Part shown: piece after piece, positions 23,080-33,579 of the stretch
Layout of the letters: each line of letters starts with the position of its first letter
How positions within the stretch are numbered: position 1 is the stretch's first letter
From: Beroe forskalii
Taxonomy: Eukaryota; Ctenophora; Nuda; Beroida; Beroidae
DNA length: 64,000 nucleotides
Direction: 5' to 3'
NCBI GenBank assembly: GCA_011033025.1
Contig: WFMF01000004.1
Span: forward strand, 1-64,000
Notes under the pieces: model-generated
Seen by the model: the letters and a program-made list of their open reading frames with translations, nothing else
Databases searched by the model: none
What the model was told of the DNA's origin: nothing
Program-made: the position numbers and the translations under genes

Positions 23080-23245
23080 CTGTGACACTCCGTCTCTAAC
23101 TTATACCCCTGACAGTTTTCTTTTTTACCGCGGGGTGCCGCCCTGGCCAGGGCGGGAATCACCTGTGACACTCGTTCGTCTAATATATACCCTGGCCAGT
23201 CTTTTCTATTACCGCGGGGGTTACCGCCCTGTTAGGCGGGAATAT
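23080..23245. repeat. Two-copy tandem repeat followed by poly-T
   Basis: CTGTGACACTC.., TATACCC.., TTTACCGCGGGG and CCGCCCTG..GGCGGGAAT occur twice, about 75 bp apart. A homopolymer of about 26 T follows at 23424-23449. Confidence 0.7.
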
Positions 23246-23574
23246 TCCCAACTATTTCTTGCGTAAGTATAGTGTCCTAACGAGATTTACGTTCGGGGGG
23301 AGATATCTCAGATTTTGGTATCAGCATTCACTCGGAGGGTCTGACTCCTACGTAAAATTGACGAGGAATCGTTTAAGATAGGTTTCAAAGCTCTCAGATG
23401 CTTTCTTCACCATTTTCAAACGTTTTTTTTTTTTTTTTTTTTTTTTTTCTTGTGAGGGTTGCCGTCCTTGCCGGGACGAAATAAGCAACAGAACACTATT
23501 AACCTTTTATAGAAGTATATATCTTGGATGTAATATGTGATTAAAAGAGATAGTATTTTTTAAGGAGTTTTTAT

Positions 23575-24495
23575 AGGTCACGGCAAAATTTGAATGGCTA
23601 AAATATCTCTCTTGTAGTGGTGGTGTTTAACGATGTCTAAGCATTGGGAATAAGTGTTTTGTTTATTTATTTTATTAAAGGGCTTATCAAATGGGCGTCT
23701 GCGGCCCTTGTTCGGGGAATTTACTTTTGGGCTCTTGAGAACTTTATATTGGGGAGTGACATGTAACATCACCTTGTATGGAGAGTGAGGCCTGGACAGC
23801 TTTAATCTTTTGGTCAAGAGCTGCCTGGTTTAAAAGGTGGTGTTGTAAGTGAACCTCAACATCAGAAATTTTGACAACCCTTTCTGAGATAGCATTCTGA
23901 GTGCCTTGAATAGAGTCGATATCAGAGGGAGATCAATTCTGTCTTCCAGATGACTTATCATGGCCGTCATTTTGCATTCTCTGCAGTAACAGAGTCTACA
24001 ATACTTTGAACTGTAGATGTGACAAATACTCTTTCATGGATACTCCTTGCACATTTATTTGATGGGTGGGAGTCTGGCTTAGTGAAGGGACATGTCCAGC
24101 ACCAAGGGCACTGCCATTCTCTTAACAGAGAGTCAATAGCTGCCTTGTCTAGGTCAGCTTTGAGACTCTACACATGCCTGATGCCAGGCTTGTTTGCAGT
24201 CTGAGCAGGTAGGACCCAATGTCCACCTGAGGATTTGCCACAAGGGCAGCAGTCCTTCTTAACCTTCTTTTCATCAGCAGGCTTTTGGTTAATTGGTCAA
24301 CATTTATCACCTCCTCTGTAGCTAGGGTTGCATCCTTGGTGGTCTTAGGGCTTGCAGGAGGGTTGGCTGGTGCAGCAGCCAGCTAACCGTTCACTGTGCC
24401 TATTTTGACTTTTGGAATGTTGGTCCTCAGTGTTTTGGGGATTGGGAGCTGCTTGGTTTGAATTTAGCACTTTTGGAGGCATAATAAAGATAACA
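23575..24495 (-). pseudogene. LINE ORF1 remnant with PHD-type zinc finger
   Basis: On the minus strand the sequence starts near 24489 with MPPKVLNSNQAAPNPQNTED, then in shifted frames gives a cysteine-histidine cluster (CCPCGKSSGGHW, then CKQAWHQACV, then WQCPWCWTC), and downstream VTSTVQSIVDSVTAENAK. Spacing fits a PHD finger, as found in first ORFs of CR1-like LINEs; the LINEs at 36746-37039 and 59870-60460 also have one. Frameshifts and stops mark it as dead. No reverse transcriptase follows. Confidence 0.6.
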
Positions 24496-24847
24496 GCATC
24501 AGGGTGGGGATCAAGAGGAACAGAGGTCAGCATGTTCACCAACCAGGGGAACACCACCCAGCAGAAGAGCAGACGCCAGAGAGGACAGGGAGCCATCGCC
24601 AGGGAGGGGGTGTGCTTGTGTGCAGACTAGATCCTGTGGAATTGGAAAATTTATGCAGCCAGATGTGATTACAGAAGTAGTGTACATAAATTTCAATGCA
24701 TAGTGAATGCCTATTACTTAAGCAAGTAATTTAAGTATTTTACGTATATTTTCAGCTCAGTTCAAATGTCATTTGTTACATTTATAGACATAAACATGAC
24801 ATAAAAAATAACATATAACAAGTTGTTAATTCATGCTATACAGAGGA

Positions 24848-25515
24848 CGGCAAATGACCACATTGCAAAATCGCCGACTCGGCGCCGATCGGCGCCCGTC
24901 CGGCGCCGATCAGCGCTGATCGGCGCCGATCGGCGCTGGTCGGCGCTGATCGGCGCCGATCAGCGCCGGCTAGGCGCCGATCGGCGACACCGCCGATCGG
25001 CGCTGATCGGCGCCGATCAGCGCCGATGGGAAATCGGCAACTTTTTTCATCGGCGGTCGTCGGCGCTGATCGGCGCCGATCAGCGCCGATCAGCGCCGAT
25101 CGGCGCCGATCAGCGCCGGCCAGCCCCCGATCGGCGCCGACAGCGCCGATCTGCCTTCGATCGGCGCCGATCAGCGATAAAAACACCTGTATAAGGGAAG
25201 CTGTCTGGTGCATTTTATTCCAGATTTCCCCGTGATTTTCCCATCGGCGCCGATCGGCGCTGATCGGCGCCGATCGGCGCCGATGGGGAATTTTTAAAAA
25301 ATTTCAAAATTTGACAAGAAAATTAGATATTCGCGGATTTTATCGCATTTGACCGACTCTAACTATCAGGATTATGTTATGGGTTGTAATTATATATGTT
25401 TTATATGCTTTGACGTCATTGTCATACTCATAGATAATGAAGGCTCCTATTTACACGGGAGGCCGACCTAATTAACTTAAAATGTAAGAATACCTGATGA
25501 TAATATTAATACGTC
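24848..25515. repeat. Terminal inverted repeat, left
   Basis: Outer part (24880-25290) is built from GGCGCCGATC and GGCGCTGATC units, each palindromic around GGCGCC and GATC. Inner part (25290-25515) is unique AT-rich sequence ending TAATATTAATACGTC. The arginine-rich frames over this array on both strands are repeat translations. Confidence 0.85.
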
Positions 25516-26449
25516 CATGATTTCAAATAATAAATAGACATACAACGGCTGCAGAACGGAAACACTGTAGTGATGAATGATTTTTGCACGTGTTGCTTTG
25601 CGCGTGTAACCATAGTAACGGCGGGTAGTACAAGTCGCCGTCTGAGTTCAAAACAATCTGAGTGCAAAAAAATCCTATCTCCATTTTTTGTGTACAGCCT
25701 CCTGAAAGGCCCCTCTACCCTTTAGAATCGATTTCATTATCATAGCATGCTATTTAGGCATGTTATACAATTTTGAAAATTATCTTAAATCCACCTTTTA
25801 AATATTTTGAGTGTAAGAAAAGCCTAAGGTACCCTAAGATAATTGATAGATTGATATGCAAAAATAATTGATTCCAACTAAGGAGATAGGATACTTTTAT
25901 CCTTGACAAGTATCCTATCTCCAGTCATGTTAGAATATTTTTGTCAGTCGTTCTACTTAAGACCTATATTAAATTTGGAGATAGGATACCTAGATGCAAA
26001 ACATCTTATTAAGCAATACTTTACACAGCATTGTATTTTTTTACACAGCATTAAACAGCATTGTTTAATGCCAGATTTAAACTCCACGATTGTAATACGT
26101 AATAGTGCTTTTATTGTCCCATTAATACTTAAAAGCTTACTTTTAACCTAAAGCTTGAAAAGACTAGGTACGGTATGATTACTCAATCTATATGCCAATA
26201 AGCATCATGGAAAAGACAGGGTATGTTCTTTTTTTAAGTTTTAAAAAGGTTGCAGGTGTAACCTTGTTCTTGGATAATGAGACTGAGGCACTTCGATGAT
26301 GGGTCTTTAAGTGTTGTGCCTTGTGGTACAACCAGGTTATCAATATCTCCTGAGGCTTATATAGTTATATCACTCGACTTCACCAAAGGGTATGAGTAAA
26401 TGACCCCACTCGGATGGCACCTCGTGGAATTAGAACTGGTAACCCACTC

Positions 26450-26590
26450 TACCTCTCAATTCATAAATAGTTCATGAGGGAGAGTGTCGTGTTAGCAATC
26501 AAAAGGTTGCTGGTTTGATTCCCACCCTGACTACTGTGCTAAAGGAGATGGCTCTTATCTACAGAGCCACACGGTTCACTCAACTGTGGG
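26450..26590 (+). mobile_element. tRNA-derived SINE, degenerate (right arm)
   Basis: GAGTGTCGTGTTAGCAATCA, GGTTGCTGGTTTGATTCCCA and AGCCACACGGTTCACTCAAC on the plus strand; it mirrors 16380-16560. Confidence 0.65.
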
Positions 26591-26865
26591 GGATTGTAGC
26601 CCAAAAAAACAAGAAAAAAAACTTAGCCCAAGATCCCAAATTTAGAGTATGTTTTATGTTGTTTTTCTTTGGTCTGGATTCTTGAACTTTTCGGTCATTT
26701 CACACCAATGTGTTTTTTGTGTAACTCATATGTTCTTATCGATACTCAATGGTTTCCAATCATTACAGATGGCTTGAATCAATATTTTAAGGACTTTAAA
26801 TTAGCATTTTAGGAGCATTTTAAGAGCCCTCAGTGCTTTTTGATAAGGATCAACGGAAAAACATG

Positions 26866-26918
26866 ATATAGCACGGGACCTTGGTTCAACACTGTTGAAC
26901 CAAGGTCCCGTGCTATAT
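26866..26918. other. Perfect 53-bp palindrome (right arm)
   Basis: Mirror copy of 16042-16094 with all 26 base pairs intact; only the central base differs by strand, as expected for an inverted copy. Confidence 0.9.
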
Positions 26919-28979
26919 TTACAGTACAACATGCAATGTCCTTCTTTGAGATGAAGTGTCGGAGATGAAATTTCGTCAGATGAAGTGTCGCTAGATGAAA
27001 TGTCCGTTCCCCGATCTTTTCATATGGTCAAAGAGATACTGCTTGCTTCCTCTTCCTCCTTCTCTATCAGTCACGTGAACCTTGTTCTGCTCATTCATTG
27101 GTTGAGGGAGAGTGTCCCTGCTTGGACATGTGATCTGACTGGGGACACTCGGTATTCAAATGCACCCCTGACTCTTGATTGGGGTGTACAATTTTAACCT
27201 TGTATAGTACTAATGTACTCCTTGGCTCGCAATGTATAAATTCAAGCTTCAATTTTCCAAGTAATCGCAATTACCAATACCAGCTGACTGACTAGCCGGC
27301 CGGCTAGCGACCTTCTGGCCGGCTGGCTAACCAGCTAGCTGGCCGCCTGGCCGGCCGGCTAGCCGGCGAGCTAGCCGGTGGTTCGGAGAAGTTCAAGACT
27401 GCCGTAATCGCAATTATCAACTTGAAATCATCTGTTATATCTATGTCTATCGTAGATTAGTAGATTGGTAAGGTAAAAAGAAAATTCCATGGTGCCCAGA
27501 TTTTGAGGGACGATTCACAATCCTGAGGAACTTTCATTAACCGTTTCCCAATCATCTAAATCAGATTATCAGAAGAGTGCGAATTCGCGATCTCGGACAA
27601 CAGACGTACACGGTGTAATTCCTGACTGTGGGATGAGACCTCGATTCCCATGATTCCGAACGACAGTTCGTCGTTTTGAATCCGCTTTGTCCGACTTTTT
27701 CAGACCCAGGGGGATTGGCAACGCCGGACATAATCCCTTCATGATTGAAATTATCATATTATACTCTGTGTGGTGTTTTCAAAGCTGTTCCGTGAGTACC
27801 CCTTTAATTGCTGGCTCTTGCCAGTCTGCAATTCTGGTATCATGGTACCTTATGACTAATACACAGAGAGCATGGAGTAATACTTGCTACTTTTGGGATC
27901 TGCGGGAACAATAACATCTGCATACTTCCATAATAACGGATTTTTTAGTGTTTCACATTTCACAGATCTCGGGATCGGAATAAGCTTCAAGACTGCCGAA
28001 CGATGAAATAGAATTAGCTAGAGGGCCTACTCGTTAAAATATAACATACTAGGTCACTGCTAATTGGATTTCTTCGTGGTCAAAGAGATACTGCTTGCTT
28101 CCTCCTCTTCAGTCACGTGAACCTTTTTTTCTGCTCGTCGCTCGATCATTGGTTGAGGTAGACTGAGAGTGTCCTATGCTTTGTCATGTGATCTGACTGG
28201 GGACACTCAGCAGTCACATGCACCCTGACTCCTGATTGGGATGCGTACAATTTTAGCCCTGTATAGTACCAATGTACTTCTCAGCTCTCAATGTATAAAC
28301 TTAAGCTTCCATTTTCCAAGTGATCGCAATTATCAGCTTGAAAATGACACTGGCAAGACTTGAACAGTGATTAGATAGGAACAGCAAAGGATCAAAAGGT
28401 GTCGAATCAGACGATACTGGTCTAAACAAGAGAGCCCTGGCCACTCATTACCACGTAGGGGTTAGTCAAGACCCGAGGGTTCTTCAAAATATCGTTCTTG
28501 CTTCCTTGGCTCACCAGGGGCCGGATGACGAAGGGCCAGGGAGTCACCAAGAGTTTCATCGCATCTCAGGGCGAGATAAGAGTCAGGGTGGAGGGTTCAT
28601 GAGGATGCAGGACTTGTGTCACCAGAGGGCCAGGGAAGTGTTGCAGGGAGTCAAATGGGAGTCACTAGGGGAAGGAAAGGACCAACACGGCACCAGGTGA
28701 AGGTCACCAGATTAATTTCGGCCAGTTGAGAGCCATTTAGCATTCTTGCTTCAATGATGATTGAAAAGGGTGCTGCCAAGAGTCTGGTCAGACTCTGGTT
28801 CATGCAGGACGGTATTTGGCCAGAAGATCAGATCAGAATGACCAGTGGGTTACGTGATCAGCTAATAGTCAGCAGTGGGACAGTCAAGAAATAACAACTG
28901 GGTCATCAGCTAAGTGTTGTAAACTTGCCACAAGTGGTTTTGGCAAGATCAGAAACGCATGTAGGTCAGGTATGATTGG

Positions 28980-30890
28980 GAGTCTCAGGTAGGGTCAGGA
29001 GACACCAGTTATAGGTCAGGTAGGATCAGGAGACGCCAGTAGTTCACTTACGATCAGGAGACACCAGTACACAGTAGTGAGAAGGTCAGCTTGACCTGGC
29101 CAGGTAGGATCAGGAGACACCAGCTGTAGGTCAGGTAGGATCACGACACGCCAGTTAAGCAGTTATAGGTCAGGTAGGATCAGGAGACGCCAGTAGTTCA
29201 CTTAGGATCAGGAGACACCAGAAGGTCTTGTAGGATCAGGAGATGCCAGTAGGTCAGGTACGATCAGGAAACGCCATTAGATCAGGTACGATCAGGAGAC
29301 ACCAGTAGGTCAGATAGGATTAAGAGGCTCAGGTAGGATCAGGAGACACCAGCAATAGGTCAGGTTGGATCAGGACACGCCAGATAAGCAGTTATAGGTC
29401 AGGTAGGATCAGGAGACGCCAGTAGTTCACTTAGGATCAGGAGACACCAGAAGGTCAGGTAGGATCAGGAGTTGCCAGTAGGTCAGGTACAATCAGGAGA
29501 CGCCATTAGATCAGGTAGAATCAGGAGACGCCAATAGGTCAGGTAGGATCAGGAGACACCAGCTGTAGATCAGGTTGGATCAGGACACGCCAGTTAAGCA
29601 GTAATAGGTCGGGTAGGATCAGGAGACGCCAGAAGTTCACTAAGGATCAGGAGACGCCAGAAGGTCAGGTAGGATCAGGAGATACCAGCTGTAGGTCAGG
29701 TTGGATCAGGACACGACAGTAGTTCACTAAGGATCAGGAGACACCATAAGGTCAGGTAGGATCAGGAGATGCCAGTAGGTCAGGTACGATCAGGAGACGC
29801 CATTAGATCAGGTAGAATCAGGAGACGACAATAGGTCAGGTAGGATCAGGAGACACCAGCTGTAGATCAGGTTGGATCAGGACACGCCAGTTAAGCAGTT
29901 ATAGGTCGGGTAGGATCAGGAGACGCCAGTAGTTCACTAAGGATCAGGAGACACCAGAAGGTCAGGTAGGATCAGGAGAAGCCAGTAGGCCAGGTAGGAT
30001 CAGGAGATGCCAATAGGTTAGGTTGGATCAGGAGACGCCAATAGGTCAGGTAGGATGAGAAGAGGCCAGAAATAGGTCAGGTAGGATCAGGAGACGCCAG
30101 TAGATCAGGTAGGATCAGGAGATGCCAGTAGGTCAGGTAGGATCAGGAGACGCTAATGGCTCAAACAGATACATATTCAAGTGTCACTAGTTAGACGTAG
30201 GTCACCCAAGAAGTACCAGCTGGGTCAACACTCAACAGGAAAGTGTCTGCTGTCACATATTATGGTCAATGGTCAGGCTATGGTCGAAAGTCAGAAATTA
30301 GGGCAGGTAAGAGTTGCCAGTAGGCCAGATAAGATTCGTCAGTAGGTCAGGTAAGAATCGTCACTAGGACAGGTAAAAGTCGCCAGTAGTTCAGATTAGA
30401 TTCCTCAGGAGGTCAGGTAGGGTCGTCAGTATGTCAGGTAAGAGACGCCAGTAGGTCAAGTAGGAGGTGCCAGGAGATCAGGTTAGAGTTTCCAGTGGTC
30501 CGATGGGCAGCTGGGTCATGGGGAGTAACCAGTCAGTGAGGCATTCAGGCAACATGCACAAATTGTGCCAGGTCACGATTTGGTCAGGCAAGAGTCACCA
30601 CCTGGATCGGTTAAGGGTCATCAGTAAGCCAATAGGTCAGGCAAAAGTCATCATTCAGTCAGGCAATAGAGCAAGAGGCCCTAGTTGGTCAGGTCAGAGT
30701 CACCGATGAATTTGGCAAGAGTTCCAAAGCTTGGCAGCACTCAGCAGGTCAGCCAGGAGTGACAGTCGATTAGGCAAGAGGTCCCATTGAACAGGTTATA
30801 GTCACCAGTGAGTTAGGCAAGAGTTACAAGCTGGGTCTGGCATAAGTCACCAGTCACTGAGGCAAGAGTCACCAGAAGCCAGAAGGTCAT
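28980..30890. repeat. Degenerate minisatellite in the right arm
   Basis: Units AGGTCAGGTAGGATCAGGAG with ACGCCAGT, the reverse complement of the 12215-13345 array. Unit order differs in places from the left arm, as expected if copies were gained or lost after the arms separated. Confidence 0.85.
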
Positions 30891-31734
30891 CAAGAGTTTC
30901 CAGTTAGGCATGCAATATTGTACATTTCACTGTTAGGTGATACCTTAGCCCTTCAAGCTCTGGAAGCATGAAAATAACCGTATCAAATAAACTTTAAGAG
31001 CCACTGAATGTAAAATATAAGTTCAAAAACAACTGATTTTTAAGTTAAAATTCATTGGAAAAAGCCCCAGAAATTAATAAAATGTAACCCAAAAACCTAA
31101 AAAACCAAAAAAAAACCCAGCCCAAGAATCGAAAAATAGGGTAGGGCTAGGTTCTTTTGGGCTACAATCCCCCAACTGTATATTAATTGAATCTTGCCAT
31201 AGGTGATATTCTATACAAGTCGAGTATACTAACTTACTAACTCCAAAATAATATACTCAGAACAGTGACTGTTTTGAATATTTCTCATTTTTTGACTATC
31301 TTAACTCCATTTGTTTCTATCTTTTAACTCCGACTAATATCATTGAAATCATAACTCTGATTATTCTTAAATCCACAAATATCCTATCTCCAGATAATTA
31401 GAATACTGATTATCCTAACTCCAAATACTATCATTAAAATCAGTAAATTTGAACTATCCTAAATCCACAACTATCTTATCTCCAAATAATTAACAAACCA
31501 ATTATCCTAACTCCAATTTTAAAAATTCAAATGCTGATTTTCCAACCTGCTTTAGCATTGATAAAAAAGCAATGATTGAGATCCATAGACAATAACCCAA
31601 TATAAAATAATAGATGCTAAAAAAATTTCCAATCAAGCAGTATTGGAGGATAATTAGTTTTTTTTGATTATCTCGAAAACTAAAAGTGGGTGGAGATAAG
31701 ATAGTTGGATATAGGATTGTTTTGTGAGGTTTGG

Positions 31735-32175
31735 GTTCCGGTTAGGGTTTGAGTTTGGGTTAGAGTTTTGGTTAGGGTTTTGGTTCGGGTTTGGGCTTGG
31801 GTTAGGGTTTGGGTAAGGGTTAGGGTTTTGGTTAGGGTTTGGGTTAAGGTTTGGGTTAGGGGTTGGTTTTGTGTTTGGATTAGGGCTTGGGTTAGGGTTC
31901 GGGTTTGGGTTAAATTTTGGGTTAGGGTTTAGATTAGGATTTGGTTTGGGTTTGGTTTGGGTTAGGTTTTGGGTTAGGGTTTTGGTTTGGGTTTGGTTTA
32001 GGATTTGGCTTAGGGTTTGGGTTTGGGTTAGTGTTTGGGTAACGGTTTGGGTTACGGTTTTGGTCGGTTCGGGGATAAGATTTTAGGGGTTGAGTTAACC
32101 CTTATCAAACCCTCACCCAAACTCTTTTCCAAACCCTAACCCAAACCGTAACCCATACCCTGATTCAAACCCTAA
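31735..32175. repeat. Telomere-like degenerate array (interstitial)
   Basis: GGGTTAGGGTTTGGGTT-like words fill 31735-32050, then CCCTAACCCAAACC-like words in the opposite sense follow to about 32175. Units are irregular and never a clean TTAGGG run. It lies just inside the right terminal repeat of the 8-kb element, so it is not a chromosome end. Confidence 0.8.
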
Positions 32176-32178
32176 TAT

Positions 32179-32848
32179 GACGTATTAATATTATCATCAG
32201 GTATTCTTACATTTTAAGTTAATTAGGTCGGCCTCCCATGTAAATAGGAGCCTTCATTATCTATGAGTATGACAATGACGTCAAAGCATATAAAACATAT
32301 ATAATTACAAACCATAACATAATCCTGATAGTTAGAGTCGGTCAAATGCGATAAAATCCGCGAATATCTAATTTTCTTGTCAAATTTTGAAATTTTTTTA
32401 AAAATTCCCCATCGGCGCCGATCGGCGCCGATCAGCGCCGATCGGCGCCGATGGGAAAATCACGGGGAAATCTGGAATAAAATGCACCAGACAGCTTCCC
32501 TTATACAGGTGTTTTTATCGGCGCTGATCGGCGCCGATCGGGGGCAGATCGGCGCTGTTGGCGCCGATCGGGGGCTGGCCGGCGCTGATCGGCGCCGATC
32601 GGCGCTGATCGGCGCTGATCGGCGCCGATCAGCGCCGACGACCGCCGATGAAAAGCTGCCGATTTCCCATCGGCGCTGATCGGCGCCGATCAGCGCCGAT
32701 CGGCGGTGTCGCCGATCGGCGCCTAGCCGGCGCTGATCGGCGCCGATCAGCGCCGACCAGCGCCGATCGGCGCCGATCAGCGCTGATCGGCGCCGGACGG
32801 GCGCCGATCGGCGCCGAGTCGGCGATTTTGCAATGTGGTCATTTGCCG
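32179..32848. repeat. Terminal inverted repeat, right
   Basis: Reverse complement of 24848-25515, with the same inner unique part and the same outer palindromic GGCGCCGATC array (32410-32820); copy number of the short units differs slightly. Confidence 0.85.
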
Positions 32849-32849
32849 C

Positions 32850-33270
32850 AATATCGACAATATCATTGCTAAAAACAGTATTGGCTTGATTAAGAATTGT
32901 AAGTTATTACTCAGAATAAAGGATTTGATATGAGATTTGATATAAGCTCAATGTATTAAAACAACGACCCCAAAAAGTGCCTCGTTGCCTAATTGTCTAT
33001 CTAAGTATTTAAAGTGAATTTCCATACTCAATCAGTTCCATGCAAACAATTGAGCTCAGTTAAGCATGTGCTAAACTAAATTTCAAGTTTCAAAAATGAC
33101 AAGGAATATAATTTTTAGAACAGCTTCACAGAGAACAATTTTCAGCATTACCACTCAAATCCTTTACCACCTGAGTTTTTTGGAATCATCTTTATCTCTG
33201 ACAATTAATATTTATATTTATTTTGTTTGTGTAAAATAAATTTTCTTGTTTTCCTCAATTTTCTTGTTTT
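32850..33270. other. AT-rich spacer, nothing recognised
   Basis: No gene, inverted terminus or array seen between the 8-kb element and the next minisatellite. Confidence 0.45.
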
Positions 33271-33274
33271 CCTC

Positions 33275-33535
33275 AAATGTCCCATTTGTCCCAGTCTGCA
33301 TTCACTTTTTTGAGTCCCATTTGTTCCATTTTCTCTGTCCCATTTGTCCCAATTGTCCCATTTGTCCCAAATTTCCCAATTGTCCCAGTCCACATTCACT
33401 TTTTTGAGTCCCATTTGTTCCATTTTTACTGTCCCATTTGTCCCAATTGTCCCATTTGTCCCAAATGTCCCAATTGTCCCTGTCCCAATCCACTTTTTCT
33501 TGAGTTTGGGACAATTGGGACAGTGACACCCCCCC
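33275..33535. repeat. Minisatellite, TGTCCCATTTGTCCCAAT units
   Basis: About 18-bp units in two larger blocks, each containing CATTCACTTTTTTGAG. A run of nine C at 33531-33539 follows. The array sits at the 3' end of the minus-strand LINE. Confidence 0.85.
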
Positions 33536-33579
33536 CCCTATAATGCTTAGAGTTAGATAAGTAAGACTTATTTGAAAAT

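Larger units (their letters stand above)
25636..31468. repeat. Giant inverted repeat, right arm (about 5.8 kb)
   Basis: Reverse complement of 10915-17330, starting CGCCGTCTGAGTTCAAAACA. It lacks the 350-bp segment at 14243-14598 of the left arm and has a shorter counterpart of 13480-14230. Beyond 31468 further iteron-like words (TATCTTATCTCC, GGAGATAAGATAGTTGG) continue to about 31715, so the left arm may be truncated relative to this copy. Confidence 0.9.
24848..32848. mobile_element. 8.0-kb element with about 670-bp terminal inverted repeats
   Basis: The outermost bases CGGCAAATGACCACATTGCA (24848) are mirrored exactly at 32848. The inverted match runs inward to 25515 on the left and 32179 on the right. 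The internal 6.7 kb holds the right arm of the giant inverted repeat and a telomere-like array. No transposase is visible, so it would be non-autonomous. No clear target-site duplication is seen outside (left flank TACAGAGGA, right flank CAATATCGA), so insertion mechanism and exact ends are not proven. Confidence 0.75.

Noticed and set aside
24823..25213. Arg-rich frames on both strands over the GGCGCCGATC arrays (also 32377-32872)
   Set aside because: Palindromic repeat units give mirror-image frames; this is non-coding terminal repeat.
10915..31468. Giant inverted repeat as a pure assembly artefact of two haplotypes
   Set aside because: The spacer is long and unique and the inner flanks differ, which a simple fold-over join would not give; not fully excluded without long reads.
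31735..32175. True telomere or chromosome end
   Set aside because: Units are irregular, the strand switches, and unique sequence follows on both sides.
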